From contig NZ_CP113910.1 of NCBI RefSeq assembly GCF_024701375.2, forward strand, positions 1,612,001-1,676,000: 64,000 nucleotides of DNA. The letters are read 5' to 3'. Positions 8,808-17,277 of this stretch are shown here, piece after piece. The notes under the pieces are model-generated. The model saw only the letters and a list, made by a program, of their open reading frames with translations. It was not told the DNA's origin and searched no databases. The DNA is from Streptomyces sp. KMM 9044. GTDB lineage: Bacteria; Actinomycetota; Actinomycetes; Streptomycetales; Streptomycetaceae. The position numbers and the translations under genes were made by a program. Every line of letters begins with the position of its first letter. Position 1 is the stretch's first letter.

Positions 8808-9143
8808 TCAGCAGCAACCCTTCTTGTCCGCGTCCGGACAGGTCTTGTCCGTCTCGACGGCGACGACGGCCGCCCTCAGGTCGTCGAGCGCGTGCCCCAG
8901 GCGCTCGTCGGCGAACTCGTAGCGTGTGCGTCGCCCGTCGGGAACGGTGACGACCAGGCCGCAGTCGCGCAGGCAGGCCAGGTGGTTCGAGAGCCGGGTG
9001 CGGGAAATGTCCAGGGCGTCGGCGAGGTCGGCCGGATAGGCGGGCGCCTGACGGAGGGCGAGCAGGATACGGCAGCGGATGGGGTCGGCGAGGGCGCGGC
9101 CGAACCGCGCCAGCACTTCGATGTCAGTGGCTAGTGTCAGCAC
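8808..9143 (-). CDS. CmtR-like ArsR-family Cd(II)/Pb(II) sensor
   Basis: A 111-residue ArsR/SmtB winged helix. Starting at the GTG at 9143 (VLTLATDIEVLARFGRALAD) the cysteines fall at 24, 57, 61 and 102 (DPIRCRILLAL, HLACLRDCGLVV, ETDKTC). Cys57, Cys61 and Cys102 are the Cd/Pb ligands of Mycobacterium tuberculosis CmtR at the same numbers. This agreement favours 9143 over an upstream GTG at 9158. It ends in KKGCC. Likely function: repress itself and the coupled transporter until Cd or Pb binds. Confidence 0.88.
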   Translation of the reverse strand: MLTLATDIEVLARFGRALADPIRCRILLALRQAPAYPADLADALDISRTRLSNHLACLRDCGLVVTVPDGRRTRYEFADERLGHALDDLRAAVVAVETDKTCPDADKKGCC

Positions 9144-9200
9144 CCCCTGAGAGTACACAAAGTTCTGAATTCAGGAAGTCATGAATCTTTGAGTCCGACC
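9144..9200. promoter_or_regulatory. Probable CmtR operator
   Basis: A perfect 10-bp palindrome CTGAATTCAG (9165-9174) sits 22 bp before the CmtR-like start. It lies within a longer imperfect dyad running from CAAAG (9158-9162) to CTTTG (9187-9191). AT-rich dyads of this kind are typical ArsR-family operators. Confidence 0.6.
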
Positions 9201-9276
9201 ACCCCGGTGACGGAGGCGTTGTCCCGCCCTGCCGGGAAGCAGGGTGCGGTCCGCGGCGCCGACGGGTGACCGGCGG

Positions 9277-9750
9277 TCAGGCCGAGGCATTTTCGACTGG
9301 AGCATGCGGCTTGCCGGCCACGGTGTCGTTGACGATCTCGTGCCACACCAGGACCAGCTGCGGGTACGCCCTCACCTCGCCGCGATACTCCGGGCCGAAG
9401 ACCGGATCGTCGTCGTCGAGGAAGCCGGCCTTGTTCGCCGGGACGAAGCGGGGCTTGTCGATGGAGGGGACGCCGTCCTTGCCCGGCCCGCCGGACACGG
9501 CGGCATCGGCGAGCGCCTCCAGGGACGGGTCCTGGCCCGGCTGCACGGCCGTCACCGGATCCGGGCGGCCGGCGAGGGTCTGCCAGCCGATCACGCCCCC
9601 GCCCACCAGCAGGACAACGACTCCCCCGATCACGCCCGCTCCCTTGAGTACCTGCCGGCGCGGTGGGCGGGGGAGGACGGCTGACCGTTCACCTGGCACC
9701 TCCCGATCCCCCGGGATGCGGGCTCGCGCGGCGGCGAACACCGCCGTCAT
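9277..9750 (-). pseudogene. Truncated DUF3179 protein gene
   Basis: Starts well at ATG 9750 with a membrane anchor (VIGGVVVLLVGGGVIGW) and continues into the start of a DUF3179 domain (VPSIDKPRFVPANKAGFLDD, then AYPQLVLVWHEIVNDTVAGK). It stops at 157 residues just where the family continues with its TYCPLC-like cysteine motif. Full-length members are more than twice as long, so the C-terminal two thirds are gone. Confidence 0.75.
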
Positions 9751-9838
9751 CCCTTCGATCGTGCCGGGAGCGGGGGTGGTGGTTCGGTGAGCGCGCTTAC
9801 AGTTCTCGCCGCCGCCGCCGGGAGCCTACGGCCGGATC

Positions 9839-9945
9839 ATGGTGCTGAGGATCGTGCCCGGGACGGTGTACACGGCGATGGGCGTCGCCCAGCTCGCCTC
9901 CTTCGGAGACATGCCGCGGATTCTGTCCGCGTACGGGGGGTGTGT
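9839..9945 (+). pseudogene. MauE/DoxX-like membrane protein fragment
   Basis: ATG at 9839 opens MVLRIVPGTVYTAMGVAQL then ASFGDMPRILSAYG, the first helix and loop of MauE/DoxX-like membrane proteins. The similarity stops at about 9937-9945 where the IS256 remnant begins, so the gene was probably interrupted by that insertion. It lies beside the broken DUF3179 gene. Confidence 0.5.
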
Positions 9946-9976
9946 CAATTTAACGGCTGACCTTGGTTGTTGAGGT

Positions 9977-10658
9977 TCAGTTGTTGGCCGGGGTGAGCCG
10001 GCCCTCGAAAGCGGTCTGGCAGGCGTGGAGTGGCGCCTTCCAGCGCATGGTCCACCGCTTGCGGCCCTTGCCGCTCGGGTCCAGGCTCATCAGCGCCGTG
10101 TAGACGCACTTGAGGGCCGCGGCCCCGTCGGGGAAGGGGAAGTGGCCGCGGGCGCGGACGGCCTTGCGGATGCGGGCGTTGACGGACTCGATCGCGTTCG
10201 TCGAGCAGATCACCCTCGCGGATCTCGACGTCGAAGGAGAGGAAGGGGACGAACTCGGCCCAGGCGTTCTCCCAGAGCCGGATGACCGCCGGGTACTTCT
10301 TGCCCCAGGCTTCCTGGAACTCGCTGAACCGCCCGGTCGCGGCGGCCTCGTTCGGGGCCGTGTGGACGGGCTTGAGCGCCCTGGCCATCCTGTCCCGGTC
10401 CTGACGGGCCGCATGCCGGAAGCTGTTCCTCAGCAGGTGAACGACGCAAGTCCGGACAACCGCTCGAGGCCGGAGTGTCTCCACGGCCTCGGGCAGGCCC
10501 TTCAGCCCCTCGCAGACAGCATCAGGACGTCGTCAACACCCCTGTCCTCGAGGTCCGTGAACACGCTCAGCCAGCACTTCGCGCCCTCGCCTCCGTCACC
10601 GGCCCAGATCCCCAGGATGCCCCGGTGCCCCTCGGCCGTGACCACCATCACAACGTAG
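9977..10658 (-). pseudogene. IS256 (mutator)-family transposase, 3' part with frameshift
   Basis: The minus strand encodes the C-terminal half of an IS256-family transposase: PIYVVMVVTAEGHRGILGIW, AGDGGEGAKCWLSVFTDLED, VVRTCVVHLLRNSFRHAARQ, FVPFLSFDVEIRE, then CSTNAIESVNARIRKAVRAR. The reading frame changes near 10505 and near 10205. The N-terminal half is missing; the sequence ends exactly at the border of the ISKra4 element (10659). This is a dead remnant. Confidence 0.8.
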
Positions 10659-10763
10659 ATGGGTGCGGATCCTTTCCAGGGATGGTTGAGCTGGGGTTTC
10701 GCTGATCCGGGTGTGGGTGGGGTGGCGGCTTGTCTACCGTGGCGGTAGAGGAGGCGGTGCCGG

Positions 10764-11269
10764 ATGGGCTCGTTGATCGGTGAGCTGGAGGAACGCCAGG
10801 CGGCGGTGCGGTTGCGGGTGGAGGAACTCGAGCGGGAGGTGGCCGCGTTGACCGTTCGGCTGGAGGCCGAGCGGGGCCGGCTGGATCGGCTGACGGTGAC
10901 GCGGGAGACTCTGGAGGAACTCGCGGCCGAGGAGTGGCCCTCGAAGTGGCCCGGCCGCCGGCGGAGACCTTGCCGGTGGGCGGGGGCCGGGTGGTGGGGG
11001 TGCAGACCGTGACCTTCTGGCGGGAGGGGATGACCAGCGTGGATCTCCCGCCGGTCTACCGCGACATCGTGGACGTGATCGACGACGCGCCGGGGGCGGT
11101 GCAGGCGAAGCAGATCGTGCCCAGGATCGGGCTGCCCGCCCAGACCTCGAAGATCGAGGCGACACGGTCGAAGCTGAAGAGGCTGGTTGAGCGGGGCTGG
11201 CTGGCCGAACAGGCGCCGGGGCAGTTCACCATCTCGGCCCACCGGGCGGCAGCCGGCTCGGTGAGGTAG
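10764..11269 (+). pseudogene. IS accessory protein (coiled coil + winged helix), frameshifted
   Basis: Begins MGSLIGELEERQAAVRLRVE, a heptad-rich coiled coil, then loses frame near 10930. It resumes in another frame with LPPVYRDIVDVIDDAPGAVQ and SKLKRLVERGWLAEQAPGQF. Intact relatives are at 25120-25698 and 40331-40786. The C-terminal part looks like a small winged helix. Function unknown; it always sits upstream of a transposase in this window. Confidence 0.7.
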
Positions 11270-11350
11270 GTCAACTCCCGGTGTTCAAGGGGCTCTTCTC
11301 CCTACATTCGTAGGTGCGAACCGAAACGAACATCAGGAAGAAGAGCCCGG

Positions 11351-12871
11351 ATGGAACGCTACGGCACCAGCGATGTCCCCGACCCGTTTGCCTGCTCGAT
11401 GGAGGCGGTGAAGTCGCTGGCAGCACGGCTGTCGGCGCGTGAGACCGCCGAGCTGGACCACGCCGCGGTGGAGCGTCTGATCGAGGTCGACGGCAGGGAG
11501 ATCCTGCGCCGCTTCTTCCAGGACCACCTCGATCTGCGCGCGGTCCGCGAAGAACAGCACCCGCCGCCGGAGCCGGTCCTCGGTGCGGACGGAGAGAGGC
11601 GACCGTACCGCGAGCGGGGACACGAACGGCAGCTGACCTGTCTGTTCGGAAAGGTGACCGTGACCCGGTGCGCCTGGCGGAGCCGGGGGCGGGCCAATGC
11701 GCACCCGGCGGACGCGCGGTTGTCGCTGCCGCACGGCCGGTACAGTCACGGCATCAAACGCCTCGCTGTCCGCGAAGCGGTCCGCTCCTCCTACGACCAG
11801 GCCGTCTCGGCGGTCACCGACCGGTGCGGGAAGGTCCTGGGCAAGCGACGGGCCGAATCCCTGGTCGTTGAGGCCGCCGTCGACATCGACGCCTTCTACC
11901 ACCACAAGATCGCCCCCGCGTGCACGGCCGACATGCCCCTGGTCATCCAGGTCGACGGCAAGGGTGTGGTGATGCGGCCCGAAGCGTTGCGCGAGGCCAC
12001 CCGGCGGGCCGCCGAGGCCAAGAAGCGCCGCGGCCGACAGGCCCGGCTCGCGCCGGGTGAGAAACCGGACAGGAAACGGATGGCGACGATCGCCTGCGTC
12101 CACGACACCGTCCCCGCCGTGCGTCGTCCGCACGACATCGTCCACCCGCCGGGCGGCCGCAGCGGCCTGCGCACGCCCAGTCCCGGCCCGAAGGCGGTCA
12201 ACCGGTGGTGCACCGCCTCGCTCATCCACGACCCGGCCGACGTGATCGCCGAGGCGTTCACCCAGGCCGCCGACCGCGACCGGGGCCACCTGCGGCCCTG
12301 GCTCGTCCTCGTCGACGGCGCCCACCACCAACTCGATCTGGTCGAGGCCGAGGCACGGCGGCGCAAGGCGACGATCCACGTCCTGATCGACTTCGTGCAT
12401 GTCGCGGAATACCTCTGGACGGCCGCCCACGCCTTCCACCCGGTCGGCAGCGAGGCCGCGGAGACCTTCGCCGCGGAGAAACTCACCGCGATCCTGCACG
12501 GACACGCCGCCCGCGTCACCCGCGAGATGACCACGCAGGCCGAGAAAGACCAGCTCACCGGCTCCAAGCGCGAGGCCGTCGGCACCTGTGTCCGCTACCT
12601 GACCGGGCACCTCGCCCGACTCCGCTACGACATCGCGCTGAAGAACGGGTGGCCGATCGCGACCGGTTCCGTCGAGGGAGCCTGCCGCCACCTCATCGGT
12701 GACCGCCTCGACATCACCGGCGCCCGCTGGGGCCTCGACAGCGCCGAAGCCGTACTCAAACTCCGCGCCGTCCACGCCAACGGAGACCTCGACGACTACC
12801 TCGCCTACCACCACACCCGCGAGCACCAGCGCACCTACCCCGAACAGCGGGATTACCAACTCGGAGCCTGA
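11351..12871 (+). CDS. ISKra4-family transposase
   Basis: A 506-residue protein, intact. Landmarks: LTCLFGKVTVTRCAWRSRG, MPLVIQVDGKGVVMRPEALR (first acidic region), LRPWLVLVDGAHHQLDLVEA, IHVLIDFVHVAEYLW, and the C-terminal WPIATGSVEGACRHLIGDRL. These match ISKra4-family DDE transposases in order and length. It is homologous to the 25747-27282 protein but clearly diverged. ATG at 11351 follows GAAGAG. It ends 18 nt before the right inverted repeat. Confidence 0.85.
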   Translation: MERYGTSDVPDPFACSMEAVKSLAARLSARETAELDHAAVERLIEVDGREILRRFFQDHLDLRAVREEQHPPPEPVLGADGERRPYRERGHERQLTCLFGKVTVTRCAWRSRGRANAHPADARLSLPHGRYSHGIKRLAVREAVRSSYDQAVSAVTDRCGKVLGKRRAESLVVEAAVDIDAFYHHKIAPACTADMPLVIQVDGKGVVMRPEALREATRRAAEAKKRRGRQARLAPGEKPDRKRMATIACVHDTVPAVRRPHDIVHPPGGRSGLRTPSPGPKAVNRWCTASLIHDPADVIAEAFTQAADRDRGHLRPWLVLVDGAHHQLDLVEAEARRRKATIHVLIDFVHVAEYLWTAAHAFHPVGSEAAETFAAEKLTAILHGHAARVTREMTTQAEKDQLTGSKREAVGTCVRYLTGHLARLRYDIALKNGWPIATGSVEGACRHLIGDRLDITGARWGLDSAEAVLKLRAVHANGDLDDYLAYHHTREHQRTYPEQRDYQLGA

Positions 12872-12905
12872 TCAACGACCTTCCCCCAGAAGGATCCGCA
12901 CCCAT

Positions 12906-13039
12906 ACCGGGTAGGCCCACGCCTTCCAACCGTCCTGTCCGGCGGCGGAGGCAAGGTCGTGCAGGTGGGCGAAGGACAGCGCGGCGGCGATGAGCGCCTG
13001 GACGAGTACGGCGTCCACGCGGACGGGCAGGGCACGCAC
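12906..13039 (-). pseudogene. DUF2637 (Spd-like) gene, 5' fragment
   Basis: VRALPVRVDAVLVQALIAAA then LSFAHLHDLASAAGQDGWKA and WAYPV is the start of a DUF2637 membrane protein, a family carried by Streptomyces conjugative and integrative elements next to traSA. The reading ends where the ISKra4 inverted repeat begins (12905), so the gene was cut by that event. GTG at 13039 is preceded by GGAAGGAG. Confidence 0.8.
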
Positions 13040-13122
13040 GGCGCGACTCCTTCCGGTTTCGGGCATGGGTGGGGTAGGGACATGGCGCGGGACGGTCGCG
13101 CCGACCGTGGGAGCGGGTGCGA

Positions 13123-14500
13123 CTACTCGGCGACGGGGCGAGGAGTGGCTACCGGCCCGGACACCTCCACGGGCACGGGCGGGACGTAGGGACGGAAGGG
13201 CGCGAGCGCGGGCACGTCGGGTGCGAGGTGGGCCGTCTCGCGGCAGGTGGCCGCCGCTTCGGCGAGGGTCAGGTGAGGCGTGCGGATGCGGGACCAGCCG
13301 CCGGACGTATCACCCACGACGGCGAGGCCGGGCAGCTCGGGCGCGATGGCACAGGCCGCGTAGACCGCTTCGGGGGCGATGTCACCGAGCGCCATCTTCG
13401 CGGAGGCTTCGTCGTTGACGCGGTGGCAGACCCGGCCGGTCAGCTGGGCCCGGAGCATGGTGGCGCCCTTGCCCAGCTCGGCGCCGAAGCGCTGTCCGCA
13501 CACCTCCAGATAGATGCCGGCCGCACGACCGAGCTGAGCGAGCCGGATGAGCTGAGTGACCATCTCGTCCCGCCGTTCCTCCTCCTTCCTGGTGGCGACG
13601 AGGAAGAGTTCCGCCACCTCGTCGATGAACAGCACGATGGGAACCGGGCGTTCGTCGTCCGGCAGGCCCCAGATGTCCGAGGTAATCAGCTCATCCGGAG
13701 TACCGGGGGCGATACCCTGCCTCGCCTTGATCAGGTCGTATCGGTCCTCCATTTCCTTCACCAGCACGGGCAGCAGCTCGGCCGCCTGTATCGGGTCGGT
13801 GGCCAGGGCGGAGAGCCGGGCCGCGAACGGCGCCAGCTCCACCCCGCGCTTGCAGTCGATCCCCACGAGGACGACCGGCTGAGCAGCCAGCCCGACGAGC
13901 AGGTTCCGCAGGAACATGGACTTGCCCGACAACGTGGCGCCGAGGACGAGTTCATGCGGAACGGCCCGGTAGTCCCGTACGAACGGCGTCGCATCCTCGC
14001 GCAGAGCCACCGGCACCCGAAGCGGCCCGGCGACGGTCCGACGAGGCCTCCGGACGTTCCGCAGGACGTCGAAGCCGACGAGCCGCAGTTCCACGACTCC
14101 AGGCTTGACGTCCCGCACGTACACGGCGTGAACGCCCCAGGCGTGCCGCAGCCGTTCGGCCGAGGCCGCCACATCCGCAGGTTCCTGTCCCGGAGCGAGC
14201 CCGCAGCCGGAGCCGCAGGCCGGTCGAGGTGGGCCGGATCATGCCCCGCCGAGGTGGTACGGGCCGGATCTCCCGTCGAGTGGTCGCCTTGACTGCCAGC
14301 GCCCGCAACCGGGACGGCGGGACCGTCAGGCCGCACGCGTCCATGGTCGAGGAGTATGAGGCCAGCAGCCGGGCCACCGAGACCGGCAGCCCGACCGTGG
14401 ACCAGTACGCCGCAGGGTGGGCGTGCCGGGCGTAGAGAGCACCGCCGCCTATCGCAGCAAGCGGCGCGCCCCACTCGGCCAGCGTCACCAGGTCGGTCAC
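13123..14500 (-). pseudogene. traSA: TraSA/TraB-type FtsK/SpoIIIE DNA translocase, frameshifted
   Basis: The N-terminal part from GTG 14500 (LVTLAEWGAPLAAIGGGALY, and PPRRGMIRPTSTGLRL) loses frame near 14210, apparently through one extra G in a CGGGCTCG run. It resumes as AASAERLRHAWGVHAVYV and continues through Walker A (GATLSGKS) and Walker B (IVLFIDEVAEL) to VCGQRFGAELGKGATM. This is the septal DNA translocase that moves double-stranded DNA in pSAM2-like AICE transfer. With the frame broken the protein is probably inactive unless the indel is a sequencing error. Confidence 0.85.
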
Positions 14501-14505
14501 GGCGA

Positions 14506-14856
14506 TCAGCCCGCCTGCGCCATCGGGAAGGCACCCGGAGCCACGGCGGTGGCCCGGTAGGCGATGCCGTGCCGCTGCTGGCCGTTGAACACGCTCTCCC
14601 ACGGTCGGGCGATGAGCCCCGGCAGCGAGACAGGAGCGCCGACCGTCAGCCCGTCGGTCACCCCGCTCTCGGGGATGGTGACCTGGATCAGGGACGACTC
14701 GCCCTCGTCGATGAAGACGACGCCGACCGTCATCAGTGCCTCACCGCTCACGGCATCCTTGGCGATCTCGCCGGTCTGCCGGTCGCGCACCTTGGGCGCC
14801 GGCGCTTCGGTGAGCAGGATCGTGGCGGACGAGGCGTCAACGCGGATCACACGCAC
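14506..14856 (-). CDS. AICE-conserved small protein beside traSA
   Basis: A 116-residue protein (VRVIRVDASSATILLTEAPA, ALMTVGVVFIDEGESSLIQV) of the type found just upstream of traSA in Streptomyces AICEs; biochemical role unknown. GTG at 14856 lies behind AAGGAG. An in-frame alternative at 14910 would start inside the operator region. The stop is 6 nt before the traSA start, so the two form one operon. Probably expressed with transfer functions under KorSA control. Confidence 0.7.
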   Translation of the reverse strand: MRVIRVDASSATILLTEAPAPKVRDRQTGEIAKDAVSGEALMTVGVVFIDEGESSLIQVTIPESGVTDGLTVGAPVSLPGLIARPWESVFNGQQRHGIAYRATAVAPGAFPMAQAG

Positions 14857-14890
14857 AGAGATTTCTCCTTCGAGTCGATCAACTCGCCAC

Positions 14891-14950
14891 CTGACAAATT
14901 GACTTAGCAAGTTCGAAGCTAGAGATGACAGGTTGACTTGTCAAGTGGAG
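14891..14950. promoter_or_regulatory. Putative KorSA-type operators (two sites)
   Basis: Two related sites lie between the small gene and the GntR gene. One is ACTTAGCAAGT at 14902-14912 within a TTGACTTAGCAAG context. The other is the symmetrical ACTTGTCAAGT at 14936-14946 within TTGACTTGTCAAG. A third relative is at 15735-15753 on the other side of the GntR gene. The shared core AAGTCAA suggests one repressor, probably the GntR protein they surround. Confidence 0.6.
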
Positions 14951-14978
14951 TTATAGGTGAACTCGCCTGGAGCAGACG

Positions 14979-15707
14979 TCAGTTCAAGCGATAGGTGTCT
15001 TCGAGTTCCTGGCGGTCGGCCGGAAGCAGCACATCAGAGACTTGCAGCGCCTGCCCGGACGCGTCGCACGCGATGACCAGGATGCTGAGCACGGGCACAC
15101 CGTCAGGCAAGCCCAGAAGCTCGGCTTCACCACTCTCAGGTAGTCGAGCCGAGACTCGTTCCGTCACGTGGTCATAGCGGACCTTCTTCCGAGCCTCCAC
15201 ATGCTCGCGCACACTGCCGCTGAGGGCATCAGGGCTCGCCAGCTCGGTCCCCTCGACCAGGCCGGCGGGGAAGTACGTCGAGACCAACTCGACCGCTTCA
15301 CCGTCCTCTTCCGCCAGGAAACGGCGCATGAGGACCTTGGCTCGCTTCGGGAGCCCGAGCGCGGAGGCGACCCGCGCCGGAACAGGCATATCAGCGACTT
15401 CGACCAGGCGCCCGGACGACCGAGACTCGTCACGCTTCAGGACCTCTCGCCCCCGCCGGTCCTGCTGCTCAACAACTTCAGGACGGCCCCGGACGATCGT
15501 GCCGTACCCCTGCCGAGACTCCAGCCAGCCGTCCCGCTTGAGCAGCTCCAGGGCCCGCACGACGGTCGGGCGGGACATTCCGAAGGACTGAACCAGCTGA
15601 TTCTCACTGGGCACCCGAGTGCCAGGCGGATACGTGCCGTCCTCGATGCGGCACTGAATCGTCTGCGCGAGGCGTACGTACTTCGGTGCCTCCACTTCAT
15701 ACGCCAT
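14979..15707 (-). CDS. GntR-family regulator, KorSA-like
   Basis: A 242-residue GntR/HutC-type regulator. Winged HTH at residues 5-75 (YVRLAQTIQCRIEDGTYPPG, VPSENQLVQSFGMSRPTVVR, GWLESRQGYGTIV), then a UTRA-like effector domain (LMRRFLAEEDGEAVELVSTY, LPDGVPVLSILVIACDASGQ). Its place between transfer genes and shared operator-like sites on both sides fits the KorSA repressor of pSAM2-type elements, which silences transfer and replication genes. ATG at 15707. Confidence 0.85.
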   Translation of the reverse strand: MAYEVEAPKYVRLAQTIQCRIEDGTYPPGTRVPSENQLVQSFGMSRPTVVRALELLKRDGWLESRQGYGTIVRGRPEVVEQQDRRGREVLKRDESRSSGRLVEVADMPVPARVASALGLPKRAKVLMRRFLAEEDGEAVELVSTYFPAGLVEGTELASPDALSGSVREHVEARKKVRYDHVTERVSARLPESGEAELLGLPDGVPVLSILVIACDASGQALQVSDVLLPADRQELEDTYRLN

Positions 15708-15734
15708 GAACGCCGCCGTCTGTCGAGATTGGCC

Positions 15735-15753
15735 AAGTCAACTGGTCAACCAG
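15735..15753. promoter_or_regulatory. Operator before the KorSA-like gene
   Basis: AAGTCAACTGGTCAACCAG contains the direct repeat GTCAAC and the dyad CTGGT-CA-ACCAG. It lies 28 bp upstream of the GntR start and shares AAGTCAA with the sites at 14891-14950. Confidence 0.6.
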
Positions 15754-15772
15754 ACTAGCGACAACTTCGCCG

Positions 15773-16237
15773 TCAGAACAGAACGGGCCCGAAGACCTCA
15801 TCGGGCGACCAGGCGTCGGCCATGGTGAACGAGACAACCGTCCCGCCGAAGCGGCTGGGACCGGAGTGCCACGAGTCGGCGATGGAGTCGACGAGGAGCA
15901 GCCCGCGCCCGTGGGCATCGCCGGCGTCCGGTTGCCGCATGCGCACACTCGCCGGGAACCCCGGATTATGCACCTCCACCCGAAGCGACGTCTCCACGCG
16001 GTACCACGCAACGCGCACCATCCAGGTCTCGTCAGCCCGCCCGTAGAGAATCGCGTTGGTCACCAGCTCCGAGATCATCAACACACAGTCATCGATCGAG
16101 CAGGCAGGGTTGTACGGGGCGATGAACTTCCGGAACCAGCGCCGAGCCCGAGGCACGGACTCCGCGACGGGGTGCAAGGTCATGGCACCGAGTCGCGGCG
16201 AGTCCGCAGAGGGATAGCGGTCGATCGAGTAGGCCAT
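15773..16237 (-). CDS. RsbW/SpoIIAB-like ATP-binding regulatory protein
   Basis: A 154-residue HATPase_c_2 protein: N box DCVLMISELVTNAILYGRAD, then VEVHNPGFP and the G-box-like GDAHGRGLLLVDSIADSWHS. Such proteins are anti-sigma-factor-like serine kinases, very numerous in Streptomyces and common in AICEs. ATG at 16237 is preferred because AAGGAG is nine bases upstream. The small CxxC gene ends just before it, so the two are coupled. Confidence 0.8.
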   Translation of the reverse strand: MAYSIDRYPSADSPRLGAMTLHPVAESVPRARRWFRKFIAPYNPACSIDDCVLMISELVTNAILYGRADETWMVRVAWYRVETSLRVEVHNPGFPASVRMRQPDAGDAHGRGLLLVDSIADSWHSGPSRFGGTVVSFTMADAWSPDEVFGPVLF

Positions 16238-16243
16238 CCGCAC

Positions 16244-16417
16244 TCACTCCTTGCCGCTGCCGTCGCAGTCGAGGCAGCGTCGTTTCGACGTGGCACGGAC
16301 GCGGTCATTGGCCGTCGAGAGCGCCAGAGCCGTACGGGAGCCGACGCGCTTCCAACCGCGCCCCCGACACCCCCGGCAAGTTGCACGCGCGCCCTGGTCC
16401 GGCCGCTGACTCGTCAC
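16244..16417 (-). CDS. Small CxxC zinc-ribbon-like protein
   Basis: A 57-residue basic protein with two CxxC-G-x-G pairs, ATCRGCRGRGW and RRCLDCDGSGKE, spaced like a DnaJ-type zinc knuckle. GTG at 16417 follows GGAAGGGGG. Its stop lies directly before the start of the ATPase gene, so it is first in a two-gene unit. Role unknown; possibly a small nucleic-acid or protein-binding partner. Confidence 0.65.
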   Translation of the reverse strand: MTSQRPDQGARATCRGCRGRGWKRVGSRTALALSTANDRVRATSKRRCLDCDGSGKE

Positions 16418-16438
16418 TCCGTGCCCCCTTCCGAATCC

Positions 16439-16480
16439 AAGTGGCCTTAGCCACTTTCTGGATAGTGGCATTAGCCACTT
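16439..16480. promoter_or_regulatory. Two GntR operators
   Basis: AAGTGGC-CTTA-GCCACTT (16439-16456) and AGTGGC-ATTA-GCCACT (16464-16479) are two palindromes in tandem. They lie upstream of the small zinc-ribbon gene and downstream of the second GntR gene. The same half-site recurs in the GntR promoter at 17278-17306. Confidence 0.75.
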
Positions 16481-16516
16481 GGGCTGTGCAAGCGATTCGA
16501 CACAACTTCCAGGCCA

Positions 16517-17257
16517 TCAGGTGAGCGGGTAGCCCTGCTCGAACGCCCAGCGATGCGGCGGGTAGGTGGCTTCGGCGAACTCCAACGGCCTGTCCTGGAG
16601 GTCGAAGACGACGTGGTGAACGATCAGGACGGCTGAACCGGATTGCAGTTGAAGATCCGCGGCCTCCTCCTCCGTCGCATCACGAGCACACATACGATCC
16701 TCGGCATAGCTTCCCTGACGCCCAGTCATGTTCTCGACGTACATGAGCGTCCCTTCCTGAATCCGCTCCGGCTCCAGGAGCTTCGGCGCGCGCTGGCCGA
16801 CATCCGGAGCGAACCACGACGTGGACAGCGTGATCGGCCCGTCCTGGTTGTTCGTCACCCGCCGCCGATGCACGGCCCGGCGGTCCTTGACCAGGCCCAG
16901 AGCCTCAACGACGTGATCCGGGGCCTCCATCCAACCGGCCGAGGTGATCACCGCGTACTCACCGGGCGTGTAGATCTTCCCGGTCTGCCGAGCCCGCCCG
17001 TACAACTCACGCGCCCGCCGGTTGACCTCCAGGCTCCGCACGTAGGTGCCCGACCCCTGACGCTTCTCAACGAGCCCCTGATGGCTGAGCGCCTCCAGTG
17101 ACCGCGCGGCAGTCGGACGGGACACCTTCCAGTTCGCAGCCAACTGCCTCTCCGAGGGAACCTCGTCCCCTGGTCGCAGGTCACCCCGAAGAATCTGATC
17201 ACGGATGTAGTGCGCGATCTGGAGATACTTCGGCTGAGCCTCCTCGATCTGCGGCAT
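16517..17257 (-). CDS. GntR-family regulator (second)
   Basis: A 246-residue GntR/HutC-type regulator: winged HTH (YLQIAHYIRDQILRGDLRPG, VPSERQLAANWKVSRPTAAR, GLVEKRQGSGTYV) plus a UTRA-like ligand domain (YAEDRMCARDATEEEAADLQ, VLIVHHVVFDLQDRPLEFAE). Sites with AGTGGC/GCCACT half-sites flank the gene on both sides, so it likely controls itself, the zinc-ribbon/ATPase pair and perhaps the divergent DUF1152 gene. The KorSA-like protein is related but different in sequence. ATG at 17257. Confidence 0.88.
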   Translation of the reverse strand: MPQIEEAQPKYLQIAHYIRDQILRGDLRPGDEVPSERQLAANWKVSRPTAARSLEALSHQGLVEKRQGSGTYVRSLEVNRRARELYGRARQTGKIYTPGEYAVITSAGWMEAPDHVVEALGLVKDRRAVHRRRVTNNQDGPITLSTSWFAPDVGQRAPKLLEPERIQEGTLMYVENMTGRQGSYAEDRMCARDATEEEAADLQLQSGSAVLIVHHVVFDLQDRPLEFAEATYPPHRWAFEQGYPLT

Positions 17258-17277
17258 GCCGCCTCCTCACCTTTCCC

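Larger units (their letters stand above)
10659..12905 (+). mobile_element. ISKra4-family element, copy 1
   Basis: A 2.25-kb element bounded by 16-bp perfect inverted repeats ATGGGTGCGGATCCTT (10659-10674) and its complement (12890-12905). It contains a coiled-coil/winged-helix accessory gene and an ISKra4-type transposase, the plan of copy 2 at 25018-27313. The flanks show no target-site duplication: IS256 remnant on the left, a broken DUF2637 gene on the right. This points to a deletion or rearrangement at the insertion. Confidence 0.8.
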
